Source: Grimontia marina
Lineage (GTDB): Bacteria; Pseudomonadota; Gammaproteobacteria; Enterobacterales; Vibrionaceae
Assembly (NCBI RefSeq): GCF_900060185.1
Contig: NZ_FIZY01000053.1
Location: 1 to 33,516, forward strand
Direction of reading: 5' to 3'
DNA: 33,516 bases
The position numbers and the translations under genes are program-made. Positions 25,846 through 33,363 of this stretch are shown here, piece by piece; the stretch's first letter is position 1, and each line of letters opens with the position of its first letter. Under the pieces are notes generated by a model, which made no database searches, was not told the DNA's origin, and saw only the letters and a list, made by a program, of their open reading frames with translations.

Positions 25846-26961
25846 TTACCCCTCACCCAGACCAGCTTCGATGGCTTGGCCAATTGCATCAATAGCAACT
25901 TGTGCGTCAACACCATCAGTGGTGAATTCAAGCTCATGGCCTTGTCTCACGCCCAACGCAATCACTTTCATCAGGCTCTTCGCATTCACTTGCTTGCCAT
26001 CGCCATCCAGGTTTAATACCCAAATTTGAGAATCGAATTTCTTCGCAATGCTAACCAACATCGCGCCGGGACGAGCATGAAGACCATGTGCATTCTTGAT
26101 TTTGAAAATTTGGCTCAGCCCTCCCTGACGAATGTCAGTAAAAGCCTTAATCACAGATTCTGGGGAAGCGCCAAACACGTCCGCTACTTTTCCATCAAAC
26201 AACAGTTTGCCGATGTTTTTCATGATTTCTGCGTGCTCATCGGTGTTAGCAGCAACTGTAATTAGACCTTTTACTGCCTTACCGTCAACGTCAAACCCTT
26301 GCTCAGATGAAATGAAAGCAATCGAGGTTTGTTTCACACCTATAGAAGAAGCATTTATCCAAAGCCCCTGTCCTAAACAAATGGGAGATTGACCCAAAAG
26401 CGCAGAAACATAATCCTGGTCGACAGCATTGGCGTTTTTCAATTTGCCTGCACACACCGCACTCATGGAAAGCAAATCTGTCGCCGGGAAGCTCAATGTG
26501 ATGGTACTTTCATCGAAAAGCAGGACTTGCTGGTTCGCTCCTTTCAATACAGAGAGAATTTGCTCTGCATGAGTTGCAGTTTTCAATTTTTCTTCAACAC
26601 CCTCAGCGGAAAGTACATGGGTAAGTTGCTTTAAAATTCCCAAATGTTCGTCAGATTTAGCCGCAATACCAATAGCAAGGTAAACAGTATTGCCGTTACC
26701 CCAATTAACACCATTCGCAAAGTGATGGATTTGCACACCGGTTTGTTTCACTAAATCGCGCGTATCGGTAGTACCATGTGGAATCGCAATACCATTTCCC
26801 AGGTAAGTTGAATTCTGGTTCTCTCGCGACAGCATGCCGGAGCTATACCCTTCGACAACCAGACCTTTGGCAACCAGATCATCAGCGATGTGTTCAATGG
26901 CTTCTTGCTTCGTCGCAGCATTTTTTCCAAGTTGCACGTCACCTTCCGTGAGTTCGAGCAT
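25846..26961 (-). CDS. fruB: PTS fructose diphosphoryl transfer protein (EIIA-FPr)
   Basis: FruB carries phosphate from Enzyme I through its HPr-like domain to FruA. The protein from the ATG at 26961 has 371 residues: an EIIA domain with active His62 in GIAIPHGTTDTRD, a central linker domain, and a C-terminal HPr-like domain with His295 in NAHGLHARPGAML and SLMKVIALGV. The end AIGQAIEAGLGEG is typical. I chose 26961 because MLELTEGDVQLG aligns with E. coli FruB and AAGGTAAG precedes it. In-frame ATGs at 26982, 27003 and 27015 would lengthen the protein by up to 18 residues. It is the first gene of fruBKA, under the Cra sites upstream. Confidence 0.94.
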   Translation of the reverse strand: MLELTEGDVQLGKNAATKQEAIEHIADDLVAKGLVVEGYSSGMLSRENQNSTYLGNGIAIPHGTTDTRDLVKQTGVQIHHFANGVNWGNGNTVYLAIGIAAKSDEHLGILKQLTHVLSAEGVEEKLKTATHAEQILSVLKGANQQVLLFDESTITLSFPATDLLSMSAVCAGKLKNANAVDQDYVSALLGQSPICLGQGLWINASSIGVKQTSIAFISSEQGFDVDGKAVKGLITVAANTDEHAEIMKNIGKLLFDGKVADVFGASPESVIKAFTDIRQGGLSQIFKIKNAHGLHARPGAMLVSIAKKFDSQIWVLNLDGDGKQVNAKSLMKVIALGVRQGHELEFTTDGVDAQVAIDAIGQAIEAGLGEG

Positions 26962-27093
26962 AATACTTACCTTAGATTTCATTGAGCCAAGCTCTTTGTT
27001 CATTTGCCCCGCCACACACTAATCGTTGTAGCCAAGCCGGTATATTCCTATCCAGTCACGTTTAAACCGACTTTAGGCTTTTACGCCTTCTTT

Positions 27094-27109
27094 GCTGAAT
27101 CGTTTCATC
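27094..27109. promoter_or_regulatory. Cra (FruR) operator, fruB-proximal
   Basis: GCTGAATCGTTTCATC differs at one base from the ideal GCTGAATCGTTTCAGC palindrome bound by E. coli Cra. It lies 133 bases upstream of the fruB start and about 190 bases upstream of cra. Confidence 0.75.
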
Positions 27110-27151
27110 AACCAAACCAAAAAACAGGTTTCATGCACAGTTTTTATGTTT

Positions 27152-27167
27152 GCTGAAACCTTTCAGC
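27152..27167. promoter_or_regulatory. Cra (FruR) operator, central
   Basis: GCTGAAACCTTTCAGC has perfect seven-base half sites, GCTGAAA and TTTCAGC. It is 58 bases from the first site. Confidence 0.8.
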
Positions 27168-27174
27168 TAACAAT

Positions 27175-27190
27175 GCTGAATCCATTCAGC
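27175..27190. promoter_or_regulatory. Cra (FruR) operator, cra-proximal
   Basis: GCTGAATCCATTCAGC has perfect six-base half sites and starts 23 bases after the central site, about two helical turns, which would allow two Cra dimers on one face of the DNA. Confidence 0.8.
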
Positions 27191-27298
27191 TTATAATGCA
27201 AAGAATCGAGAAGATGCTATGCACTTTTTATGATCACGCGCTCAGAGTAATACCGTTCTGATGACACGTTCATCATTGGCTTGAGGGGAAAGAAGTTA

Positions 27299-28279
27299 AT
27301 GAAACTTGATGAGATAGCCCGTTTGGCTGGAGTCTCGCGTACAACGGCAAGTTACGTGATAAATGGGAAATCAGCGAAATATCGCATCAGCGAGCGTACC
27401 CAACAAAAAGTGATGGAAGTTGTGGAAAAGCATAATTTTCGTCCAGACCACGCGGCCAGTGCTCTACGCGCTGGAACAACCCGATCTTTTGGTCTTCTCA
27501 TTCCTGACTTAGAAAACAGCAGCTATGCAAAAATAGCGAAATTACTCGAACGTGATGCGCGTCAAGCTGGATATCAATTGATTATCAGTTGTTCCGATGA
27601 CAACGCCGAAACTGAAAAACAAGTAGTTAATATGTTGATAGCACGCAAGATTGATGCACTCATTGTGGCAACTTCCCTACCCGCAGATAATGACTTCTAC
27701 CCAACTATTCAAGCCGCTGGTACACCGGTGATAGCTATTGACCGTGCGTTAAACGATGAGCACTTTGCCTCCGTGATCAGTGAAGATCTGGATGGTGCTT
27801 TTGCACTAACCAATCACTTAGCAAAGATGGGAGCCAGCACCATAGGCTTGATTGGTGCCGTGCCTGAATTGGGCATTTCTAAGGAACGGGAACAAGGATT
27901 TCTTTCAGCCGCAACAAAAGCGAATGCAAAGACACAAATCACCTACGGAGAGCACTTTAGTCAAAATGAAGCTAAGCGACTTATCCTGCAATGGTATCGT
28001 TCAGATAGAATGCCAGACGCGATTCTTACCACTTCATATGCGCTGTTTGAAGGAGTGCTTGACGCAATTCTAGAAGAACCTGAGATTAGTGAACAGGTAA
28101 TATTCGCGACGTTTGGTGATAATCGCATGCTGGATTTCATTCCAATGAAAGTGCAGTCACTGCCTCAGCAGTTTGAGCTCATCAGTGAACATGCGTTGGA
28201 ACTCACACTCAATGCCGTAGCTGGAAGGTATCAAACTGGCGTTGAAGTGTTACCGAGAAAGCCTAGGTGGCGTAATTGA
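27299..28279 (+). CDS. cra: Catabolite repressor/activator Cra (FruR), LacI family
   Basis: The 326-residue LacI-family regulator has an N-terminal helix-turn-helix and hinge (MKLDEIARLAGVSRTTASYV, INGKSAKYRIS) and a periplasmic-binding-like effector domain (about 60-320) with GLLIPDLENSSYAKIAK, ISCSDD, AIDRAL and FATFGDN. This is close to E. coli Cra, which senses fructose 1-phosphate or 1,6-bisphosphate. The ATG at 27299 is chosen over an upstream in-frame start because the family starts at MKLDEIA and AGGGGAAAG precedes it. It is divergent from fruBKA and probably regulates both directions through the three palindromes between; in V. cholerae the orthologue is reported to activate the fru operon. 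Confidence 0.95.
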   Translation: MKLDEIARLAGVSRTTASYVINGKSAKYRISERTQQKVMEVVEKHNFRPDHAASALRAGTTRSFGLLIPDLENSSYAKIAKLLERDARQAGYQLIISCSDDNAETEKQVVNMLIARKIDALIVATSLPADNDFYPTIQAAGTPVIAIDRALNDEHFASVISEDLDGAFALTNHLAKMGASTIGLIGAVPELGISKEREQGFLSAATKANAKTQITYGEHFSQNEAKRLILQWYRSDRMPDAILTTSYALFEGVLDAILEEPEISEQVIFATFGDNRMLDFIPMKVQSLPQQFELISEHALELTLNAVAGRYQTGVEVLPRKPRWRN

Positions 28280-28294
28280 CACGACTATCAATGT

Positions 28295-28774
28295 TTAATT
28301 TTTAAACCTGATGCAGTTTAATTTTGTCTTACCTCTGCTCTTGATGAAGTTATCTCTATTTTTCCAAGATAGCCTCCATTTAGCGGAGCCAATTTTCTTG
28401 AACTCATCACTGAGGTCTTTTTCATACTGACGGGAAAGATCATTATTCCCTGTAATAATAAATTCTTGATCTGATTCGTATAAGTGTCCTTTTCTGTATT
28501 GCCAAACAGCATGCGCTTCGATGGTATAGGATAATAATTCAGTGGTATCGGGAATTGGGAGACTAGCTGTTATATCAGTAGTCACTGTATTATCGATTCT
28601 ATAAACCGATAAAAAAGAATCAGAAAAAATTCTATCTTTATTATTGGTCGAGCAATTCCACTTACCAACGAGTTTTTTCTCTACTGACGCACCATCCTCT
28701 TTAAGGGTCTGAGTGCAACCCATCATGGTTGCCATCATTATCGCCGCTATGGCAATCCGTATTGAACAATCCAT
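28295..28774 (-). CDS. Putative lipoprotein, unknown function
   Basis: The 159-residue protein starts with a lipoprotein signal, hydrophobic IAIAAIMMATMMGC, with the lipobox Cys at about 20. The mature part is polar, about 140 residues, with KWNCSTNN near the front and LNCIRFKN at the end, so its two other cysteines could bond. No family is recognised. AGGAG lies before the ATG. It is convergent with cra, 15 bases apart, and marks the start of the accessory end of the window, where codon use and spacing become irregular. Confidence 0.65.
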   Translation of the reverse strand: MDCSIRIAIAAIMMATMMGCTQTLKEDGASVEKKLVGKWNCSTNNKDRIFSDSFLSVYRIDNTVTTDITASLPIPDTTELLSYTIEAHAVWQYRKGHLYESDQEFIITGNNDLSRQYEKDLSDEFKKIGSAKWRLSWKNRDNFIKSRGKTKLNCIRFKN

Positions 28775-29142
28775 TTCAAACGTACTCCTATTCCTGCATC
28801 GTCAACCATTGTGTTAGTTGCTACGCAAATCTTAGTTTCATCTCAGGATACATTCTTTTATCAACACCCGTTAATATCGACCTTCCCATATTCAATAAAC
28901 TTTTTTCATAAACGTTGAGACACTTTGGGTTGCCCAATGGACCAAAAGCCTATTGCGTTTAACGCTACAAAACCGCTCTGTATATATATTCTTATCAATG
29001 ACGTCTGAACATTCTTTATGGACGCTTGGTCACTGGTACCGTCTCTCCCTCCCTCAAATTTATCTGGACTTTCATAGGTACGGCCGTAATAAAGCCTCTA
29101 AAACCTTTGAGATTGCGGAGGCTCCTCGAATAGACATGACGT
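28775..29142. other. Intergenic stretch without a recognisable gene
   Basis: These 368 bases hold short frames on both strands, none with a signal sequence, motif or good start that I can defend. The sequence around 29080-29130 contains a small GAGGCTCCTC palindrome. It may be debris of earlier insertions. The lipoprotein promoter presumably lies at its left edge. Confidence 0.5.
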
Positions 29143-29457
29143 TTAGAATATCAAATAAAGCAAGTTAACATGTATTTCTTGACCACCGCACATACCATCC
29201 GCCACTAACGTTAACCCCATTTCTGCCCTAGCGGTAAGGGCAAGCTTAAGCCAAGCTTGTTCTGTTGGGCCTGTATCGATCATCAACCTCCCTCCAGAAG
29301 GACACGTCCCTCCCCACATTTGATTCGTTTCTTTAAAAATCACGCTATCTCTGCCTGTCTCAATAGCCTCAGCCTTTATTGACTCTGTCTCAACAAACGC
29401 CAGGGCACTGCTAGAAAGCGCAGCAAATACGACAGCTGAGACAAGTTTTTTCATCAT
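29143..29457 (-). CDS. Small secreted protein with two cysteines, unknown function
   Basis: The 104-residue protein has a Sec signal peptide, KKLVSAVVFAALSSSALA, with cleavage likely after ALA at about residue 20. The mature 84 residues contain two cysteines, in GGTCPSGG and DGMCGGQ, well placed for one disulfide, and the segment MIDTGPTEQAWLKLALTARA. It resembles small exported Vibrio proteins of similar size that I cannot name. Two ATGs in tandem (29457 and 29454) may serve as start. It lies just left of the phage remnant; whether it came with it is unknown. Confidence 0.65.
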   Translation of the reverse strand: MMKKLVSAVVFAALSSSALAFVETESIKAEAIETGRDSVIFKETNQMWGGTCPSGGRLMIDTGPTEQAWLKLALTARAEMGLTLVADGMCGGQEIHVNLLYLIF

Positions 29458-29553
29458 GACTTTATACCCTTGTCAGTGTTGAACACGTTGCAAGAGAACT
29501 TTAGACAAACATTTATTGAGCGTATTATTAATTAATCATGTGTATGACAAACT

Positions 29554-29766
29554 TCACATTGTCTTTATTTTGATACTCGGGAGGGGTTGTTGGCCTTTGG
29601 TGATGGTTTTTGTAGCAGTTTGAGGGGATTTTAAAGGAAAAAGCGTGGCGTCAGCATCCGGGGCCGTGCCCACTAAACCGATGACTGAGCTTTTGACGGT
29701 GCGGATTGGACTGGGTCCCCCATCCAGCTCGACCATTTCGATCCCGCGCCGAAACTGTCCGGGCAT
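29554..29766 (-). pseudogene. Phage tail sheath protein, N-terminal fragment
   Basis: The first about 50 of 70 residues (FRRGIEMVELDGGPSPIRTV and SSVIGLVGTAPDADA) match the N-terminus of contractile tail sheath proteins of Myoviridae-type phages and tailocins, where the segment PIRTV..SVIGLVGTAP is highly conserved. Normal sheaths have about 390-500 residues. After FPLKSP the frame turns into unrelated sequence and stops, so more than 80 percent of the gene is missing. The deletion end point is near 29600. It cannot form a sheath. Confidence 0.75.
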
Positions 29767-29957
29767 GCGAGATACTCATAGGGCAAGAAGTGCCCCCGAG
29801 GATGCCGCAGGTATTGAAAGACATTCAGGTGAAACTTTCATCTCTGGAATAATTATTTGCTGTTTGTTCGCGGAAACCGTTTAAGTCGATGCCAACAAAA
29901 AGGCTTCAGTGACGGGTAAGCGCTTATCATTGCTTTTACACATATTTGCATATGGGG

Positions 29958-30359
29958 TTATTGAGGAAAGTCCTGTGGGCCGAGGTTATCGACCGCCCAA
30001 ACGTAAAGACTGGTTAGTGGCCATTTGGCCTCAATAAGTTGGTCGCGAAAGATGTGCGTTACCTGTTTTTGAGTAAACGGTAGCTCGGCGCGGAACTGAC
30101 AAAGGATGTCATGCACCAGACTCGCTTCCCACGTCCAGGGCTTGCTGAATCTCAGCGTCCCGTCTGGCGTGCCTATCGTGACAAGCCCAAAGAAATGCCA
30201 TTTCGGGGAGCAGCCGTCCCAGGCATACCCGGTTTTTATCATGATTTGGCCGTGTTCAATTTTGGTCCAGTCATTTTCAAACACGATTCCGTCAAAAAAA
30301 GCGTGTTGGAAATAGAAAGGTTCTGAGAGGCGAAAGCGCCAGACATTCATACTCAACAT
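29958..30359 (-). CDS. Phage DUF1353-like protein
   Basis: The 133-residue protein shows the DUF1353 pattern: IKTGYAWDGCSPK followed by EASLVHDILCQF, with the conserved VHD. Such proteins are common in prophages near tail or lysis genes; their function is not known. It appears full length. Its ATG overlaps the stop of the upstream frame by seven bases, with AAGGA in front, the tight coupling usual in phage operons. It ends with DNLGPQDFPQ. A second ATG three codons later is an alternative start. Confidence 0.65.
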   Translation of the reverse strand: MLSMNVWRFRLSEPFYFQHAFFDGIVFENDWTKIEHGQIMIKTGYAWDGCSPKWHFFGLVTIGTPDGTLRFSKPWTWEASLVHDILCQFRAELPFTQKQVTHIFRDQLIEAKWPLTSLYVWAVDNLGPQDFPQ

Positions 30360-30514
30360 TCCTTTTCAAGGTTCTGAGCCACAACCCTAGCACAGGGTTC
30401 GATGTCTGCGACCACTTCATCAATACCCTTTGTGAGAAACGGTAACAAAACGCCGTCACGGTTCCAACCACCTGTAGGGTATGAAAAGCAGAACGAAGAA
30501 AGGCTTAAAAGTGT
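30353..30514 (-). pseudogene. C-terminal fragment of an unidentified phage gene
   Basis: An open stretch of 53 codons ends at TGA 30355-30353, overlapping the DUF1353 start. Its last 40 residues look coding: PTGGWNRDGVLLPFLTKG, then IDEVVADIEPCARVVA and QNLEKEC. There is no start in the stretch and an in-frame TAG lies at 30515-30517, so the 5' part is missing. I do not recognise the family. Confidence 0.5.
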
Positions 30515-30615
30515 CTACTGACTCGGTGGCTATGTAACCCTAGCCTCGAAACTCGCCAACACCTATTGAGGTAGGTTCTTAATCCTCTTAATAACCTAAA
30601 ACATCCCAACCGTTA

Positions 30616-30646
30616 TTGACAGATTCTTTGACACAGTTCTTATACA
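30616..30646 (+). promoter_or_regulatory. Sigma-70-like promoter of the chaperone-effector pair
   Basis: TTGACA (30616-30621) is a perfect -35, and TTATAC/TATACA (30640-30646) a good -10 at 18 to 19 bases. Transcription would start near 30653. An A-rich CTAAAACA at 30596-30603 upstream, with TGACA overlapping the -35, loosely resembles an ExsA-type activator site, but this is weak. Confidence 0.5.
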
Positions 30647-30682
30647 TTGCATTCAACTAAACAAACTGTTGAGACTGCTGAC

Positions 30683-31132
30683 GTGAGCACGTTAATTGAG
30701 CAAATATTTCAAGAATTAGTTACAGATCTTGGCATCGACACACTTCAGCCAAATGAAGACGGGCATTGTACTTTGATGGTTGATGAGACTATTTTGCTGG
30801 GCATTGAGTTGGACCCTAAACGTGAACGACTGATCCTAACATCGCTAGTAGGATCATTAAGTTCTCAACAAGGCATAAAACAACTATCAAGCTTAATGCA
30901 GTTCAATAAAGCCTTGTACAAAGAACTCAACATGTCCCTAAGTCTTGAAACTCACACAGCGAGTATCGTTCTGACATACAGCGTAGATGCTGGTCTTTGT
31001 AGTGTGTTTGACCTAGAAAGCGCACTGTCGTGTTTCATCAGTCAAACAGAGAAATGCCGTCATTTGTTAGAGAGTACCCAAGAGGACTCGGTCCCTAAAA
31101 CCAGCATGCTAAACGCTGCTATCTGCGTTTAA
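30683..31132 (+). CDS. Putative type III secretion chaperone (CesT/SycE-like)
   Basis: The 149-residue acidic protein has the features of class I type III chaperones: an N-terminal helix with STLIEQIFQELVTDLGI, then strands with CTLMVDETILLGIELD and RLILTSLVG, and a helical C-terminus with LSCFISQTEKCRHLLE. Such dimers bind the N-terminal region of one effector and keep it secretion-ready. The gene lies 30 bases before a large protein of unknown function in the same direction, the usual order of chaperone and substrate. I favour the GTG at 30683, because a TTG at 30647 in the same frame would fall in or before the likely transcription start. No secretion machinery is in the window. The call rests on pattern only. 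Confidence 0.65.
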   Translation: MSTLIEQIFQELVTDLGIDTLQPNEDGHCTLMVDETILLGIELDPKRERLILTSLVGSLSSQQGIKQLSSLMQFNKALYKELNMSLSLETHTASIVLTYSVDAGLCSVFDLESALSCFISQTEKCRHLLESTQEDSVPKTSMLNAAICV

Positions 31133-31162
31133 TTTTCCTCAAGAATTTATAGAGATACTGAT

Positions 31163-32827
31163 ATGGCTATACAACTAGAACAGTTTCTTAGTGTTGCTAA
31201 AAACAACGCTGTGGTTGCCAATCAAAACAATCAAGGAGAGGTCACTTTAAAAAGTGGTCGTTTTGAATGTAGAACGCTTTTTCCTTTTGCGAAGCAAACT
31301 CAATCCAACCTTAACCTTCAAACCATGGGGCTCTTCCTCAACTCATTACAGAAAGAGTACGGAAGTGATATCACCTCACATTTAGCTTCTAAGTTAGATA
31401 TTACCACCGGTAGTAAACCACTAAGCGGAAAAGTCATCCAGGCCATTGTTGGTGAGGCGAATGCCATCAGAAAGGCCATGACCACTTTCAATGCCCAAGC
31501 CGTTCATGATTTTATTGCCTCCCCAAATGGCGCCCAAAAGTTACTTGCTAACAACGAACACGGGCAATGGTTGGCTCCAAGTCATGCAGCAGGAAAACAA
31601 TTTGAAGGCTTGCTTCACGAGGCATGCGACAAACAACACCATCAATTGAGTCAACGAGAGATTGCTGGGATCGCCCAAACCGTTATTGATGACATACATC
31701 GCCTTCCACAAAGTATTCAAGAAGACTTCACCAAAGTAGCGGATGCGTTCAATCAGAAAGATCACTATAAAGTACTTCACAACCTCGATAATTGTGCGCA
31801 AAAGATCATGCTACGCGCGCAATTTGACTTAGCTGATGTCGATAGACAAAAGCTTGGCGCTGACGATAAGAGTGGGTACCAGCAACGTATCGTGTCTGAA
31901 TTAACGCAAAGCCTATCTCAGACTCAAGCCAGTGATTTACTCAACTCTATTCTTAATCATCCAACCAGCAAAGAACTGGTCCAATTACTCAACTCTCCAG
32001 GATTCAAAATGCAATTGATGGATGATCTAGAACAAGCTGATATTTCACATGAAGAGCAGTTGCTAACACTGACTAAACTGTGTCGAACTGAAACACTGCT
32101 TGATGCGCTAATTACAGAGTTAGATAAACACGCACATGATATTGACAAAGCATCGCAACGTTTAAATGATTGGATAAGTTACTATGGACAAGGTATTGGT
32201 GCCGGTGAGATTTCGGCATCAGCTCCTGAGTTTGCTTCTGCCTTTTTGACGATGCAAGCCAATGACAACCACTTAAATCTTGACGATTGCGGGCTAACTC
32301 AAGAGCCTGTTGCAGCGCTAACCAAACAATATGTCACGCTGACTACCCCTAGTGCCGTCACCAATGTACTAAAAGAAATTGCCGCAAAAGTGGATGAAAA
32401 ACGCAGTGAGCAGTTTGAGAAAGACTTTGGTCGAGCAACTTATCTCGTTGATGGTGCACAAATCAGTCGTAATGAAGATCCAATATTGGATGACATCAGC
32501 AAAATGCCGATAGACGTAAGCTACTTCGCTAACCAAGAGTTGTTTGCAAGCGTCTTTATCTCTTTGATGAATGAACAAGGCATCACGCCAATAGGCGACC
32601 CAACATCCACGTTCAATTTGTACAATAAAGAAGATGGCACAATGGAGCTTCATGCCCAATTGGACATGGAACTTAAAATGATGATTGGTTTAAACGAAGA
32701 GCCATTAGATTCGGATAAAAGCTCGCTGCATCTTGAGGTCAATTTAACGATCGCAGCGCACAATAACCAAATTGATGCCAAGTTAAATGGACCAATCAAC
32801 ATCGACTATCGAGCCATTCCTCTTTAA
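31163..32827 (+). CDS. Putative type III secretion effector, unknown activity
   Basis: The 554-residue protein has no signal peptide, no membrane segment and no catalytic motif I recognise. Residues 20-45 (EVTLKSGRFECRTLF) could be the extended chaperone-binding segment wrapped by the upstream protein. Residues 50-410 look almost all helical (NLQTMGLFLNSLQKEYGS; LSQREIAGIAQTVIDDIHRL), and about 430-554 are beta-rich (SRNEDPILDDISKMP; TMELHAQLDMELKMM; LHLEVNLTIAAHNN), ending INIDYRAIPL. This two-part build is common in effectors. The base composition is AT-richer than the core genes, which fits acquisition. The alternative is a cytoplasmic protein unrelated to secretion. A terminator follows, so the pair forms a two-gene unit. 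Confidence 0.5.
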   Translation: MAIQLEQFLSVAKNNAVVANQNNQGEVTLKSGRFECRTLFPFAKQTQSNLNLQTMGLFLNSLQKEYGSDITSHLASKLDITTGSKPLSGKVIQAIVGEANAIRKAMTTFNAQAVHDFIASPNGAQKLLANNEHGQWLAPSHAAGKQFEGLLHEACDKQHHQLSQREIAGIAQTVIDDIHRLPQSIQEDFTKVADAFNQKDHYKVLHNLDNCAQKIMLRAQFDLADVDRQKLGADDKSGYQQRIVSELTQSLSQTQASDLLNSILNHPTSKELVQLLNSPGFKMQLMDDLEQADISHEEQLLTLTKLCRTETLLDALITELDKHAHDIDKASQRLNDWISYYGQGIGAGEISASAPEFASAFLTMQANDNHLNLDDCGLTQEPVAALTKQYVTLTTPSAVTNVLKEIAAKVDEKRSEQFEKDFGRATYLVDGAQISRNEDPILDDISKMPIDVSYFANQELFASVFISLMNEQGITPIGDPTSTFNLYNKEDGTMELHAQLDMELKMMIGLNEEPLDSDKSSLHLEVNLTIAAHNNQIDAKLNGPINIDYRAIPL

Positions 32828-32856
32828 TTCCGCATAATGAGATTCCTGCAACATCC

Positions 32857-32884
32857 AAGCCTCGATAGCGTCGAGGCTTTCTGT
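32857..32884 (+). terminator. Rho-independent terminator after the putative effector gene
   Basis: AAGCCTCGA (32857-32865), loop TAGCG, TCGAGGCTT (32871-32879), then TTCTGTT. The T run is short but the nine-base stem is perfect. Confidence 0.8.
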
Positions 32885-32964
32885 TAGCTTGGAATGCGTC
32901 AATTTTACGGGCATAAGCTCGCTAACGACCACCTTGATCATCACACGCATGGATATCCTTAAAC

Positions 32965-33091
32965 GTAAGCGCCCCATGAACCCCACATTCTTATCATGCT
33001 GAGTTCGCCATAAGATCAAACCTCCCACCACAAGGAGATTTTGATATGGCCAATCGACGTACTGACCAAGAATGGAAAACCCTGTTCGAAC
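32965..33091 (+). repeat. 127-bp direct repeat, first copy (second at 33390-33516)
   Basis: The two copies are identical base by base and offset by 425. Identity starts sharply at the IS end and runs to the last base of the window. A length of exactly 127 equals a common maximum k-mer in short-read assembly. Confidence 0.95.
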
Positions 33092-33363
33092 ACTATGAAT
33101 CCAGCCAACTCTCACAACGTGTTTTCTGTGAACGTCACGGGCTGAGCCTTTCCACTTTCTATGCCAAGCGCCAGCAATTAACGCGTTCAGAAACGGCAAG
33201 CTCAGGCGGCTTCATTAAAGCCGAAGTCATCGAGAAGACAACGAAATACCAACCTCAAATAGCAACGGCTCACATGACGCTTCTCGTCAATGATGTTGAG
33301 TTGAGTATTCCTCAAGGCACACCAGCCGCTTATCTGGCAGAGCTCATCGGGGCCTTGTCATGA
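33046..33363 (+). CDS. tnpA: IS66-family accessory protein TnpA
   Basis: The 105-residue protein is the first ORF of IS66-type elements: an HTH-like N-terminus (RTDQEWKTLFEHYESSQLSQ, FCERHGLSLSTFYAKR) and a short C-terminal domain with LSIPQGTPAAYLAELI. AAGGAG lies eight bases before the ATG. Its stop TGA overlaps the ATG of tnpB (ATGA), the usual translational coupling. It is thought to assist the TnpC transposase; its exact role is unknown. It appears intact. Confidence 0.92.
   Translation: MANRRTDQEWKTLFEHYESSQLSQRVFCERHGLSLSTFYAKRQQLTRSETASSGGFIKAEVIEKTTKYQPQIATAHMTLLVNDVELSIPQGTPAAYLAELIGALS

Larger units (their letters stand above)
29554..30514 (-). mobile_element. Prophage remnant (contractile-tail phage)
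   Basis: Three phage-like reading frames lie on the minus strand: the tail of an unknown gene, a DUF1353 gene and the first part of a tail sheath gene. Both outer genes are truncated and there is no integrase, head or tail-tube gene nearby, so this is a decayed fragment. No flanking att repeat was found by eye. Confidence 0.65.

Noticed and set aside
28953-29168. Plus-strand frame of 71 codons that looked like a transposase scrap
   Set aside because: It starts at a non-ATG codon without a ribosome-binding site, and no motif could be tied to a known transposase.
29770-29957. Possible tiny phage gene (about 21 codons) between the DUF1353 gene and the sheath fragment
   Set aside because: The frame MKVSPECLSIPAASSG ends at once and has no ribosome-binding site or family likeness.
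29590-29960. Integron attC or superintegron cassette around the phage fragment
   Set aside because: GC-rich stretches near 29580-29800 first looked cassette-like, but there are no paired R'/R'' core sites and the sequence reads as a phage sheath gene on the minus strand.
29458-31160. CRISPR array or toxin-antitoxin pair as explanation of the accessory region
   Set aside because: No regularly spaced repeats exist anywhere in the window, and the two-gene unit at 30683-32827 has a large second protein unlike a toxin-antitoxin pair.
32783-32964. Minus-strand reading frame next to the IS66 end (MRVMIKVVVSELMPVKL and onwards)
   Set aside because: It runs through the perfect terminator hairpin of the putative effector gene and overlaps that gene's 3' end, and I recognise no family. 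A gene interrupted by the IS is possible but not supported.
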